Origin: Verrucomicrobiia bacterium DG1235
Lineage (GTDB): Bacteria > Verrucomicrobiota > Verrucomicrobiia > Opitutales > Opitutaceae
Reading direction: 5' to 3'
DNA length: 64,000 nt
Assembly: GCA_000155695.1 (NCBI GenBank)
Contig: DS990592.1
Span: 3,857,820-3,921,819 of the forward strand
Shown here: in pieces, positions 39,192-53,445 of the stretch
Position numbering within the stretch: the stretch's first letter is position 1
Layout: every line of letters begins with the position of its first letter
Notes under the pieces: model-generated
Told to the model about the DNA's origin: nothing
The model's input: the letters and a program-made list of their open reading frames with translations, nothing else
Database searches by the model: none
Position numbers and translations under genes: made by a program

Positions 39192-39626
39192 CTAGGCGCA
39201 GCGTGGGGGCGGTGGCTCGAAACTGAGCGTGATCTCTTGGTAAATCCTTAGAGGAGGCGGACCGTGAGTGATTGGTTGTTCCTCTGGTTTTGGATAGCTC
39301 AAATAGGAAAAAGGGAGTGGAGTAAGCGGGCTTTTTTCGGCGAGGGCGAGTGATAGGCTGTCGTCGATATCCTGCAGCGTTTCTTGGGAGAGAATGCAGA
39401 TGCCGCAGAGGTCGAGGCCTGAGAAGGTCAGGTCCAGGGCTTGGGCAGCTGGCAAGGAATCGCTGTAAACGTCGTACATGCGGGCCCAACCGTAGGATTG
39501 GAGGGCGACGGCGTGAAAGCCGCTAGCGAGCAAGACGGCGCAAAGGCACAGAAGGGCGCCGGCCTTTTGAAACCAGCGTTTCAATGCGGTGGGCGTGGCT
39601 GTTCTGTGTAGGTGGCGCGGGTTCAC
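39192..39626 (-). CDS. Small DUF2946-like membrane-anchored protein with CGIC motif
   Basis: 144 residues from a GTG start. One hydrophobic segment (AGALLCLCAVLLASGFHAVA, 22-41) acts as signal or anchor; then WARMYDVYSDSLPAAQALDL and CGIC (74-77), followed by a Pro-rich tail. The layout resembles DUF2946-like proteins commonly found beside copper-handling TonB receptor genes. It precedes the copper receptor gene (118-base gap, same strand), supporting a role in copper uptake; the CxxC could bind copper (inference). Family call is moderate. Confidence 0.72.
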   Translation of the reverse strand: MNPRHLHRTATPTALKRWFQKAGALLCLCAVLLASGFHAVALQSYGWARMYDVYSDSLPAAQALDLTFSGLDLCGICILSQETLQDIDDSLSLALAEKSPLTPLPFSYLSYPKPEEQPITHGPPPLRIYQEITLSFEPPPPRCA

Positions 39627-39779
39627 TTTTTGCGATTAGTTCTTATGAGAAGGCGTGGAGTCAAGTCGGCAGTGTCTTAGGTCAGCTCGTATTAGGGAAC
39701 GTGATTTTTCTGGTGCTGTTGAAGTGAGTCTCTACAAGTCGGTTTTACTCTACCGAACTCTGAATCACCTGAATTTATT

Positions 39780-41804
39780 ATGTACCCGAAAAACTCCTTT
39801 GAAGACTCTTCTGCGTGGGCAGAGGGCATCCTTTCTCAAATGACGCTCGACGAGAAGTGCGACTATGTCGGTGGCGAAGACATTTTCTATACGAAGGCGA
39901 TCGAGCGTCTCGGGGTGAAGCGGGTGTTGATGAGCGACGCGACGGCGGGGATTCATCTGCGGGACCGCTTTAACGAGTTCACGTACCAGAACGCGATCGA
40001 GAAATCGACGGCCTTTCCGTGTCCGCTGCAACTTTCGGCGACGTGGAATCCGGAGCTTTCGGAGCAGTTCGCCAAGAGTGTGGCGGAGCAATCGCTCGCG
40101 GCGGGAATCGGGGTGTTGCTTGGGCCGGGCTTTAATATTTATCGCCAGTCTCAGTGCGGACGAAATTTCGAGTATTTTGGCGAGGATCCGTTTTTGACGT
40201 CGCGCATGATCGAAAAGTACATCAAGGGCGCTCAGGACACGGGTGTGGTGGCGACGATCAAGCACTTCGTGGCGAACAATACCGACTATTTCCGTCGCAA
40301 GAGCAACTCGGTGATCGACGAGCGCACGCTCAATGAGATCTATATGCCGGCCTTCAAGGCGGGGATCGAGGCCGGGGTGCTGGCTGCGATGACGTCCTAC
40401 AATCTCGTCAATGGCGAGTGGGCTGGACAGAGCGAGTATGTCATTAAAAACCTACTACGCGGCCATCTTGGTTTCAAGTGGCTGGTGATGACCGACTGGT
40501 GGTCGGTGTTTGACGGAGCGAAGGTGGCGAAGTCGGGGCAGGATCTCGAGATGCCGGCGTGTCTGGCGACGATTGGCCTGGCGGATAAGGTTCGAGCTGG
40601 GGAAGTGGAGGAAGCGGACGTGGATCGTATGGTGAAGAGTATTTTGACCACGCTGAAGTCAATGGATCTATTCGATCTCGAGCCGCGTACGGATCTGGTG
40701 GCGAATTTCCCTCAGCATGAGGCGGTGGCGCTGCAGACGGCTCGGGAGGGCACGGTGCTGCTGCGTAATGAAGGCGGGATTTTGCCGCTGGTGGGCGAGG
40801 AGGAGATCCTTGTGATCGGCGATTACCTGACGGATAAGGCGCATGGCGGCGGATCGGCTCGGGTGGACGGGTACGACACGGTGCAGCTTATTGACGCGTT
40901 GAAAGCGGAGTTTGGGGAGCTCATCGCTTACGACAAGGCTCCGACTTGGGAGCGTATTCAAAATGCGAAGACAGTGGTTCTCAGTATTGGGACCATGGAT
41001 AGCGAGGGTTGGGACCGGCCCTTCGAGTTGAAGGATTTCGACGAGTCGTTTATCCGCAAGGTGGTGAGCTTGAACGCGAACGTGGTCGTATTGGTACATA
41101 GTGGCTCGGGCATTCGCATGACGGATTGGGCGGATAAGACGGCGGCGATCGTGTATTGCTGGTATAACGGGCAGAACGGACACACGGCGGTGGCGGAAAT
41201 TTTGTCCGGTAAGACGAATCCGTCTGGCAAACTGCCGATGACGATTGAGCGAGAGTTCGCGGACAGCGTGGATCCGGACTATGTGCCGGAGGGCGAGCAT
41301 CTTTACAGCAGCTGGAATGACGAGTGGGAAGCGGCTCGTGAGCAATACGATATTAAGTACGACGAAGGCGTGTTCGTTGGGTATCGTTGGTACGATAGCA
41401 AGGAGATCGAGCCGCTGTATCCGTTTGGGCATGGCTTGTCGTATACGAATTTTGAATACTCTGATCTAGTGATATCGAAAACAAGCTTTGGTGTGGATGA
41501 TGTGCTGGAGCTTAGTTTTACGATCAAGAATATCAGCACTGTGAAGGGAGCTGAGATTGCCCAGCTCTACGTGAGAGACGAGGAGTCTTCGGTGGCGCGT
41601 CCGCTGAAGGAGTTGAAAGGATTTAAGAAGGTAGAGCTGGCGGCGGGCGAATCGACGACAGTGACGCTGAGTTTGAACAGGGCCGCTTTTAGTTTCTGGT
41701 CGACGGATCAGAAAGATTGGGTGGCGGAAAATGGTGGCTTCGAGCTCTTGGTCGGAGCTTCGAGTCGCGATGTGAAGCTGAGGGCGTCGGTCGAGTTGGT
41801 TTAG
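39780..41804 (+). CDS. Glycoside hydrolase family 3 beta-glucosidase
   Basis: 674 residues. N-terminal GH3 barrel: ILSQMTLDEKCDYVGG, GRNFEYFGEDPFLTSRM, VVATIKHFVANN, and nucleophile Asp239 in LVMTDWWSVFDG. A second alpha/beta domain follows (GGGSARVDGYDTVQ) and a C-terminal Fn3-like domain (IKNISTVKGAEIAQLYV). No signal peptide, so likely cytoplasmic. Clusters with GH1 and GH2 genes for complete breakdown of beta-linked oligosaccharides. Sugar specificity (glucose, xylose) is not resolved. Confidence 0.95.
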   Translation: MYPKNSFEDSSAWAEGILSQMTLDEKCDYVGGEDIFYTKAIERLGVKRVLMSDATAGIHLRDRFNEFTYQNAIEKSTAFPCPLQLSATWNPELSEQFAKSVAEQSLAAGIGVLLGPGFNIYRQSQCGRNFEYFGEDPFLTSRMIEKYIKGAQDTGVVATIKHFVANNTDYFRRKSNSVIDERTLNEIYMPAFKAGIEAGVLAAMTSYNLVNGEWAGQSEYVIKNLLRGHLGFKWLVMTDWWSVFDGAKVAKSGQDLEMPACLATIGLADKVRAGEVEEADVDRMVKSILTTLKSMDLFDLEPRTDLVANFPQHEAVALQTAREGTVLLRNEGGILPLVGEEEILVIGDYLTDKAHGGGSARVDGYDTVQLIDALKAEFGELIAYDKAPTWERIQNAKTVVLSIGTMDSEGWDRPFELKDFDESFIRKVVSLNANVVVLVHSGSGIRMTDWADKTAAIVYCWYNGQNGHTAVAEILSGKTNPSGKLPMTIEREFADSVDPDYVPEGEHLYSSWNDEWEAAREQYDIKYDEGVFVGYRWYDSKEIEPLYPFGHGLSYTNFEYSDLVISKTSFGVDDVLELSFTIKNISTVKGAEIAQLYVRDEESSVARPLKELKGFKKVELAAGESTTVTLSLNRAAFSFWSTDQKDWVAENGGFELLVGASSRDVKLRASVELV

Positions 41805-41880
41805 ACGGTTTGGGAAAGCGTCTAGGGAGTTTCTGACTTGAGCTGGAATTAGCTTGGCTAATCCCTGAGCGATTCCCTAG

Positions 41881-43440
<1,560 letters not shown>

Positions 43441-43476
43441 GAATCGCGCGATCTTGTTGATATCGGATTCAAAAAG

Positions 43477-43509
43477 AAAAGGCGTTCCTCGTTTGAGGAA
43501 CGCCTTTTT
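43477..43509. terminator. Bidirectional terminator between GH1 and GH2 genes
   Basis: Stem AAAAGGCGTTCCTC / GAGGAACGCCTTTT with loop GTTT, A-run before and T-run after. Serves the convergent GH1 (plus) and GH2 (minus) genes. Confidence 0.95.
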
Positions 43510-43527
43510 GATTTTTTTACGCTTCGG

Positions 43528-46761
<3,234 letters not shown>

Positions 46762-46968
46762 TCAACAAGTCCGGCTTTGGCTAAATAGGACGGATCTCTA
46801 GTAGCTGCGCTTTGATTTCTATACTATTTGAAGGAATTAGTATCGATAGAAAAACTACGTGTGGATGCCGTATGGGGGCTTGGCTTTGGACTTCAAAATG
46901 GGGTTGATTTCTGATAGCAAAGTGGGTCGCCAAATTGGTGGCTAAGGAATCCAACTAATACTGCTGTT

Positions 46969-48984
46969 ATGTCTCACTTACTTGATTTAAGGGAGAGCAA
47001 TTTCGTGCTGTGGCGTCCCGCCCGCACGGCGCCTGCTCCTAAATTGATTCTGGGGTCGATTGTCGCGTCGAACCCATTTGGCTTCGCTTCGGAGATAGAG
47101 GTGGAGTTTGCGCAGAGTCCGGACTTTCCGGAGCTTTGGCTGGTGCCGATTGCGGGGCTCGGATTGGTGGAAGGCAAGGTGTACCACTACTATTTCGAGG
47201 TGAACAATGACGATCCTTACACGGGAAACGAGGGCGCTCGGATCTGGGTGTGCGATCCGCTTTCGGGGGTGGTGGACTGGCGTGTGCAGTTGCCCGCGAA
47301 TCGAATCGATGGCGGGCAGGGGCCGGCGTCGGTGGTTTGTCAGAAGGGCGGAAAGCGGGTCGCGTGCGATGTGGATGGCTCGGCGCCTGACTGGACCGGC
47401 GATGCGGATCGGGTGCGGGGTTTTTCGGAGAACCAGAATCTGGTTATTTACGAGATGCCGACCTCCTGGGCTCGCATCGGCATGGAGAGCGGGGTGGAGA
47501 TCGATGTGGGTTCTTTTCAGGACATTCTCGCTCTGATTGATCCGAATGAGTTGCCGGCGAATTTCGTGGATACGGTTTCTCTTCGCAGCGGGCAGGCGCA
47601 TCTGGTCGAACTCGGTATCAACGCGTTGGAGCTGCTGCCGCCTTCAGACAGTTTTGTGGATCGCGAGTGGGGCTACGCGACGAGCAACTATTTTTCGCCC
47701 GATTTCGATCTCGGTTATCCGCGCTATTTCAGTACGCCGGTGGCATTGACAAGTTTGGCCAAGTTGGTGCAGGCGAGTCACCGGACGGGGATGCGTGTGT
47801 TCTCCGATATGGTGATGGGCTTTGCGAATGGTTCGTCGCTGCGAAAGATCAACTTCAACGACTTTTTTGTGTTGGAAGGCCTCGTGCCTCCGGATCCGGA
47901 GAAGGACGGACGCGAGAATTGGGGAGGCGATCTCTTCAAGTACAATTATCAGGTTTTTGGATACGATCCGATTTCCGGGATCAGTCGAGAGATTTACCCT
48001 GCTCGGCAGTTGATGAAGGTGTACTCGGAATACTGGATACGCGAGATGCGGATCGATGGGATTCGCATGGATAGCATTCCGACGATCATGAATTACGATT
48101 TTATCGGGGAGTTTCGCAGCAGGTCTCGACAGGTTTGGCGCGAGCGGGTGGCTCCGCTTGGCTTGAGCGATCACGAGCGCGAGGCGCGGTTTCTGGTGGT
48201 CGGCGAGGAGCTTGGGGAGCCTCATGCTCTTATCGAGCAGGATCGGCTAGACGGGGTGTGGAACGAGAGTTTTCTGTATCGGGCACGGGCGGCCTTGCTG
48301 GGCGAGACGCGCGATGGAGATGTGGATTTTGGCGATACGATTCGCAAGATGATTGATTGTCGGCTGGTCGGTTTTCACGATGGGGCGCAGGCGGTGAATT
48401 ATCTGACTTCGCACGACGTGGAAGGCTATCGGAAGGAGCGGCTTTTCAATTTCTTTGAGAACAACGGAGTTCCCCTGAAGGAGGAGCGGTGTAAGCTGGC
48501 TTTTGTTTGTCTGATGACGGCGGTCGGACTGCCAATGATTTTCGCGGGCGAGGAGTTTGCGGACCAGCATGACCGCGTGATCGAGCATCCGGCGAAGCAG
48601 AAGGATCCGGTGAACTACGATCGGCTCGACGATCCGTGGCGTCGTCGGCTGGCGGACTACGTATCGCGGCTCTGCACGTTTAGAGCGAAGTCGCGGGCTC
48701 TATCGGTGAATGATGTATCCATGATTCACTACGACTTCACTGCGGGGCGGTGCGTGATTGCCTGGAGTCGTGGTATTCCCGGTAGCGACGAGCAAGTGGT
48801 CGTGGTGGCGAATTTCTCTGGCTGGGGACAGGGGCTAGGCGACGAGTACGTGGTGCCGCATTGGCCGGTGGTTTCGGCGGGGAGGACGTGGCGAGAAGTC
48901 ACGCAGTCGCGCGTGGTGTCTGCCGATTGGGTCGGGCGAGAGAGCGTTTTTCCGTGGGAGGCGAAGGTGTACACGACAGAGTAA
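46969..48984 (+). CDS. GH13 alpha-amylase-superfamily enzyme
   Basis: 671 residues, no signal peptide. An N-terminal carbohydrate-binding-like domain (~1-110) precedes the TIM barrel. Catalytic residues by family position: nucleophile Asp368 (IDGIRMDSIPT), acid/base Glu413 (VVGEELGEPH), stabiliser Asp483 (YLTSHDVEGY). ELGINALELLPPSDS and GLPMIFAGEEFADQ are further GH13 marks. It resembles branching/debranching-type enzymes acting on glycogen-like alpha-glucans, but the subfamily cannot be fixed. Cytoplasmic. No obvious terminator; the dUTPase gene follows after 81 bases. Confidence 0.92.
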   Translation: MSHLLDLRESNFVLWRPARTAPAPKLILGSIVASNPFGFASEIEVEFAQSPDFPELWLVPIAGLGLVEGKVYHYYFEVNNDDPYTGNEGARIWVCDPLSGVVDWRVQLPANRIDGGQGPASVVCQKGGKRVACDVDGSAPDWTGDADRVRGFSENQNLVIYEMPTSWARIGMESGVEIDVGSFQDILALIDPNELPANFVDTVSLRSGQAHLVELGINALELLPPSDSFVDREWGYATSNYFSPDFDLGYPRYFSTPVALTSLAKLVQASHRTGMRVFSDMVMGFANGSSLRKINFNDFFVLEGLVPPDPEKDGRENWGGDLFKYNYQVFGYDPISGISREIYPARQLMKVYSEYWIREMRIDGIRMDSIPTIMNYDFIGEFRSRSRQVWRERVAPLGLSDHEREARFLVVGEELGEPHALIEQDRLDGVWNESFLYRARAALLGETRDGDVDFGDTIRKMIDCRLVGFHDGAQAVNYLTSHDVEGYRKERLFNFFENNGVPLKEERCKLAFVCLMTAVGLPMIFAGEEFADQHDRVIEHPAKQKDPVNYDRLDDPWRRRLADYVSRLCTFRAKSRALSVNDVSMIHYDFTAGRCVIAWSRGIPGSDEQVVVVANFSGWGQGLGDEYVVPHWPVVSAGRTWREVTQSRVVSADWVGRESVFPWEAKVYTTE

Positions 48985-49065
48985 GATTGGGAGGGTTGAC
49001 GGATTCTTTCGCTCCGATTGATTTCGGCTATTGCGGCGAGGGCGATTTGCTTTCGTATTTCAGGG

Positions 49066-49518
49066 ATGTCGGACTCCTCTGCAAATTTCCTTATCAAGCC
49101 GCTTAATTCCCTCGCTCGAGATCGCTACCAAGAGCATGGCCATTTCCATGATGGCGATGCGGGGCTGGATCTGTACGCGCTGGAGGAGTTGCGGGTGGAA
49201 CCGGGCGAAACGGCGTTCATCAAGTTCGGGATTTCCTGCCAGCCGGTTTCTGGGCGGGCGTATTTTTTGATTCCCCGTTCATCCATATCCAAAACGCCAC
49301 TACGTATGTCGAATTCGATCGGTTTGATCGATGGCGGATACCGTGGGGAGATCATGGCGGCGGTGGACAATATCAAAAGCGAGGCGTTTGTAGTGGAGGC
49401 GGGGACACGACTGTTTCAGCTGATCTTTCCTGATTGCTCGCCGATTTCCTACGAGCTGGTCGAGGAGCTTGCGGAGACGACGCGAGGGGCTGGCGGGTTT
49501 GGCAGCACGGGGAAGTAG
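49066..49518 (+). CDS. dUTP diphosphatase (dUTPase)-family protein
   Basis: 150 residues from ATG 49066. dUTPase motifs in order: DAGLDLYALE (motif 1), PRSSISKTPLRMSN (motif 2), IGLIDGGYRGEI (motif 3), AGTRLFQLIF (motif 4), RGAGGFGSTGK (motif 5). It hydrolyses dUTP to dUMP, keeping uracil out of DNA. Motif 5 has the normal G-FGSTG; motif 2's RSS is intact. Motif 3 retains the catalytic Asp (IDGGY). An in-frame ATG at 49018 adds 16 unsupported residues. Confidence 0.94.
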   Translation: MSDSSANFLIKPLNSLARDRYQEHGHFHDGDAGLDLYALEELRVEPGETAFIKFGISCQPVSGRAYFLIPRSSISKTPLRMSNSIGLIDGGYRGEIMAAVDNIKSEAFVVEAGTRLFQLIFPDCSPISYELVEELAETTRGAGGFGSTGK

Positions 49519-49581
49519 AATTTTTTCTCGTCTAATGGATGGGCTAGAGCTAGTTCAAGCTTCTGCCTCTCATCCTCTCTT

Positions 49582-52500
49582 TTGTCTGTCTGCCTGAAAG
49601 TTCAACTGCTAGGAGAATTCCAACTCCTGCTTGATGGTTCGCCGCATGCTGCGATCGACACGGTTCGCTTGCGTTCGCTGCTGGCTTACTTGTTGCTGAA
49701 ACGTGGTACTCCGCTGCCGCGGGCAAGGCTGGCTTATCAATTTTGGCCTGACTCGACGGAGAAGCAGGCGCTGACGAATTTTCGCCATCTGCTGCACGAG
49801 CTGCGCAAGGCTCTGCCGGATGCGGATCGTTTCATCGAGGCGAATACGAAGACGATCGAGTGGAAGTCGGATGTGGAGCTGGAGCTTGATGTTGAGGGCT
49901 TCGAGGAGGCTGTATGCTTGGCCCGATTGGCGTGCAAGCGGGGTGATGTCGTTATGACAGGGTTTCAGTTCGAAAAGGCGGTGGAGCTTTACCGAGGCGA
50001 GTTTTTACCCGGACATTATGACGATTGGTCGGTGGAGACGCGGGAGAATTTGAGGCTGCAATATGGGGAAGCTTTGCAGACTGCGGTGGCTTGTCATGAA
50101 ACGAAACGAGCGTATGGGGACGCGATTCGATTTTGCCAGATGTTGCGGCAGTTCGAGCCGACGAGAGAGAAGACTTATTGCTCGCTGATGAGACTGTATT
50201 CGCTGAGTGGAGACAGGGCGAAGGCCTTGCAGGCGTACCGAAATTGCGAAACAGTTTTAAGAAAGGAACTCGATGTGACGCCGAGTGATCGGACGAACGA
50301 ATTGTATCGCAAGCTGCTACGAGAGGAACCGTTGGAATCGGTTGCCAAAACGGGTGGATCGGGCGTTTCATCGGAGCCGGAGTTGCCTCTTCAAGGGCGT
50401 CATGTGGAGTGGCAGCAGCTTAAGGATGCTTGGGAGCATGCGGTTTCGGGGCGGGCGGGCTTGGTTGTATTAATCGGGGAGGCTGGGATTGGTAAATCGC
50501 GTTTGGCGGAGGAGCTTTTTGTGTCGCTGTCGCGGCAAGGGGTGGCGACGTGTCGGACACGTTCCTATGCGGCGGAAGGGCGGCTTGCTTATGCGCCGGT
50601 TTGTCAGTGGCTGCGGTCGCCTGTTTTGTATCCGGCGTTGGCTAAGCTCGAACCGGTGTGGCTGGCGGAGATTGCTCGCGTTATGCCTGAGTTGCGTGGG
50701 GTGTATCCAAATCTTCCTGCGTCGTCGATGGAGCAAGGGAACTGGCAGCGGCATTTGTTGTTCGAGGCTTTGTCGCGCGCGGTGGTGGCTAAGGAAGAGC
50801 CGGTGATGCTCTTGCTCGATGATATGCAGTGGACGGATCAGGAGTCGCTGGAGTGGTTGCGGTTTTTGCTGCGGTTCGCTCCTCAAGGGAGACTTTTGAT
50901 CACGGGGACGATTCGCGAGGAGGAGTTGACTCAGGATCATCCTTTGCGGCGGATGATGCAGGAGCTGAGTCGGGAAGGGCAGTTAAGTGAGATCCGGCTG
51001 GGTCCTCTTTCTTCGGAGGAGACGGCTTTGATTGCGTCTGGCGTGGCGGGACATGATTTGAGCGATCGGGAGATTTCGCGGCTCTACGAGACGACGGAGG
51101 GGAATCCGCTTTTTGTTGTCGAAAGCGTGCGAGCTGGATTGCGGAATCGCTCTGAGACGTCGCTCGATTCGTACGAGGGATTGGAGCTGTCGGGGACTTT
51201 GCCGCCGAAGGTACACGCGGTTTTCACGACGCGGCTGGCTCAGCTTTCTTCGGAGGCGCTGGAGCTGTCGCGGATCGCAGCGGTGTTTGGGCGGGCGTTT
51301 ACGATTGAGATGTTGGTCGACGTGAGCGGGAAGCTGGAAGACGAGGCGATTGGCTTGCTGGACGAGCTTTGGGAGAAACGGATTCTGCGTGAGCAGGAGG
51401 CGGGAATGTATGACTTTACCCATGACAAGCTTCGCGAGGTGACATACGAGCAGATTAGCACGCCGAAGCGTCGTTTGTTGCACAGGAAGTCATCGGACGT
51501 GCTCGAGTCGTTTTTCGCGGATGATCTCGAAGCGGTGATGGCCCAGCTGGCGTCGCACTACGAGGAGGCAGGGCAGACGACCAAGGCGGTCGATGCGTAT
51601 CATCGAGCGGGGATGGTGGCGAAGGAGTTGCACGCGACGCGGGAGGCGATTCGTCTTTTCGAAAAGGCGATGGGGCTCTTGGCAAAACTGCCGTCAGCCT
51701 CGGATCGCTTGGAGAAGGAGCTCGAGGTTTGCACGGCATTGGGTGTTTGTCACGTGGCGGAGCACGGTTACCAAGCGCCGGGAGTGCAGCGGGTCTACGA
51801 GCGATCGCAGGAATTGTGTTCGCTGTTGAATCGCCCGACTTCTGCCCCGGTTTTGCGTGGACTGGCTTTGTACAATCTCGTGTATGGAAAATTGGAAGAG
51901 ACGATTGAGCTCGCGGAGCAGTTGGCTATGTCTTTTGACGAATCCCAGGATGAGGTTTTGTATGTGGAATCGGAATACGTTTTCGGAGTTGCGACATTTT
52001 GGCTAGGTCGTTTTGCTGAAAGTCGGGAGCATCTTGAACGTTCTATTGCCCGCTACGATTCTTCGCTCAGTCGTATCCATATTTCTCAATACGCTCAGGA
52101 TCCGAAAGCGATTTGCCTATGTCGGCTCGGATGGAGCTGCGTGATGCAGGGCGAATTGGAGCGCGGGGCTAAGTATTTGAAGGAGTCGATAGAGCTGGGG
52201 CTTTCTTTGGATCATCCACACACGGAAGGATACGTGCTTAGCTTTAGCGCTCAGGTTTGTTTGGACTTGGGTGATCTCGAATTGATGAAGCAGTGCGTGG
52301 GGAAGTTCAAATCGCTCAGCGACGAGCATCAGCTTTTGTTTTGGGAAACGCGGTGCGAGATGATGCGAGGCTACTTGCAGGTCTTAGAAGAGGGAGATCG
52401 TGCAGGGCTGACGCGTATGCGGGATAACTTCGAGCTCTGTCTGGAGTGGCAGCATACGATAAGTCTGTCTTCCTTCTTAGTGTTTTTCGCTCGCGCTTAT

Positions 52501-52860
52501 CAAGCGATCGGGGAGTCGGAGCAAGGGATCCAGATAATGGATACTTATGAGAAGACCTTGGAAGGGAGCGAGGAACGGTTTTATACGGCGGAGCTGCTGA
52601 GGGCGCGAGGGGATTTGTTGCTCGATTGCGGACGGTCGAAGGAGGGAGTGGGCAAGCTTTACGAAGAAGCCGTGGCCATCACTCGGGAGCAGGGAAGCGT
52701 ATTGCAGGAGCTGAGGGCGAGACTGGGGCTGGCGAAGCTTTGGAAGGGGACGGATCGCGAAGCCGAGAGCAGGAAGGAGTTGGAGGCGGTATTTGCTCGG
52801 TTTAGCGAAGGTTTTGAGCGTCCGGATTTGCAGGCGGTCAGTCGTTTTTTGGCCGAATAA
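49582..52860 (+). CDS. AfsR/SARP-like regulator: winged helix, BTAD, AAA ATPase, TPR
   Basis: 1092 residues from a TTG start, the first plausible codon. Residues ~5-90 are an OmpR-like winged helix (LRSLLAYLLLKRGTPLPR, NFRHLLHELRKAL). The bacterial transcriptional activator domain lies at ~100-250, and the ATPase at ~270-560, with Walker A GEAGIGKSRL (Lys305) and Walker B LLLDDMQWTD (Asp413). A long C-terminal helical-repeat (TPR-like) half follows. This is a STAND-type signalling regulator, usual in actinobacteria and less so here. The next two genes, a cupin and a flavin oxidoreductase, follow on the same strand after 148 bases and are the likely targets (inference). Confidence 0.92.
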   Translation: MSVCLKVQLLGEFQLLLDGSPHAAIDTVRLRSLLAYLLLKRGTPLPRARLAYQFWPDSTEKQALTNFRHLLHELRKALPDADRFIEANTKTIEWKSDVELELDVEGFEEAVCLARLACKRGDVVMTGFQFEKAVELYRGEFLPGHYDDWSVETRENLRLQYGEALQTAVACHETKRAYGDAIRFCQMLRQFEPTREKTYCSLMRLYSLSGDRAKALQAYRNCETVLRKELDVTPSDRTNELYRKLLREEPLESVAKTGGSGVSSEPELPLQGRHVEWQQLKDAWEHAVSGRAGLVVLIGEAGIGKSRLAEELFVSLSRQGVATCRTRSYAAEGRLAYAPVCQWLRSPVLYPALAKLEPVWLAEIARVMPELRGVYPNLPASSMEQGNWQRHLLFEALSRAVVAKEEPVMLLLDDMQWTDQESLEWLRFLLRFAPQGRLLITGTIREEELTQDHPLRRMMQELSREGQLSEIRLGPLSSEETALIASGVAGHDLSDREISRLYETTEGNPLFVVESVRAGLRNRSETSLDSYEGLELSGTLPPKVHAVFTTRLAQLSSEALELSRIAAVFGRAFTIEMLVDVSGKLEDEAIGLLDELWEKRILREQEAGMYDFTHDKLREVTYEQISTPKRRLLHRKSSDVLESFFADDLEAVMAQLASHYEEAGQTTKAVDAYHRAGMVAKELHATREAIRLFEKAMGLLAKLPSASDRLEKELEVCTALGVCHVAEHGYQAPGVQRVYERSQELCSLLNRPTSAPVLRGLALYNLVYGKLEETIELAEQLAMSFDESQDEVLYVESEYVFGVATFWLGRFAESREHLERSIARYDSSLSRIHISQYAQDPKAICLCRLGWSCVMQGELERGAKYLKESIELGLSLDHPHTEGYVLSFSAQVCLDLGDLELMKQCVGKFKSLSDEHQLLFWETRCEMMRGYLQVLEEGDRAGLTRMRDNFELCLEWQHTISLSSFLVFFARAYQAIGESEQGIQIMDTYEKTLEGSEERFYTAELLRARGDLLLDCGRSKEGVGKLYEEAVAITREQGSVLQELRARLGLAKLWKGTDREAESRKELEAVFARFSEGFERPDLQAVSRFLAE

Positions 52861-53008
52861 ACGCTACGGGAACGTCGAATCGGCGAGCTTTTCGCTGGTT
52901 TTTTGAAAATCAACACTGTGGGGAACGCTTAGCAAACGCTTCGCCGGCTAGAGTATTCCCACAACATAGACCACCTGATCGCTAAAACCTCAAAACGAAC
53001 GAATTCTC

Positions 53009-53395
53009 ATGAAGATCAAAAAGACAGATGTACCCGTAAAGATAGACGTCCCCGGAGCGGTTGCTCGCCAAGCTCTGGATTTCGGAGACGCGACCGGCTA
53101 CGGAATGATGGCGGGAGAGTATTTTTCGATGGGCGCGGGCACAGACCTGGCCGGGCTGCTCAAAGGCCTCGAAACGGACCTTTGTCAATCCCCCCACTGG
53201 GGCTATATGATAGAAGGCCAAATGATCGTAAGCTACGCGGATGGTAGCGAAGAGACGGTCGATGGCGGTGATCTTTTTTATTGGCCTCCGGGACATTCGG
53301 TGCGCGCGACCGAGGATGCGGAGATTATTCTGTTTTCGCCGCAGGCCGAGCACTGCGCTGTCGTGAATCACATACATGCTCAAGTGGCAGGATAG
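53009..53395 (+). CDS. Small cupin-domain protein
   Basis: 128 residues, single cupin barrel: HWGYMIEGQMIVSYADGSEE and DGGDLFYWPPGHSVRATEDA correspond to the two conserved cupin motifs. Only a partial set of metal ligands is visible (His in HWGY, His in GHSV), so it may be a binding rather than catalytic protein. No signal peptide. Lies 50 bases before the FAD oxidoreductase gene and is surely co-transcribed with it. Substrate unknown. Confidence 0.88.
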   Translation: MKIKKTDVPVKIDVPGAVARQALDFGDATGYGMMAGEYFSMGAGTDLAGLLKGLETDLCQSPHWGYMIEGQMIVSYADGSEETVDGGDLFYWPPGHSVRATEDAEIILFSPQAEHCAVVNHIHAQVAG

Positions 53396-53445
53396 ACCTG
53401 CTCAACTTTTTCACTCTCATTTGAATCTGTAAAACACCAACTGCT

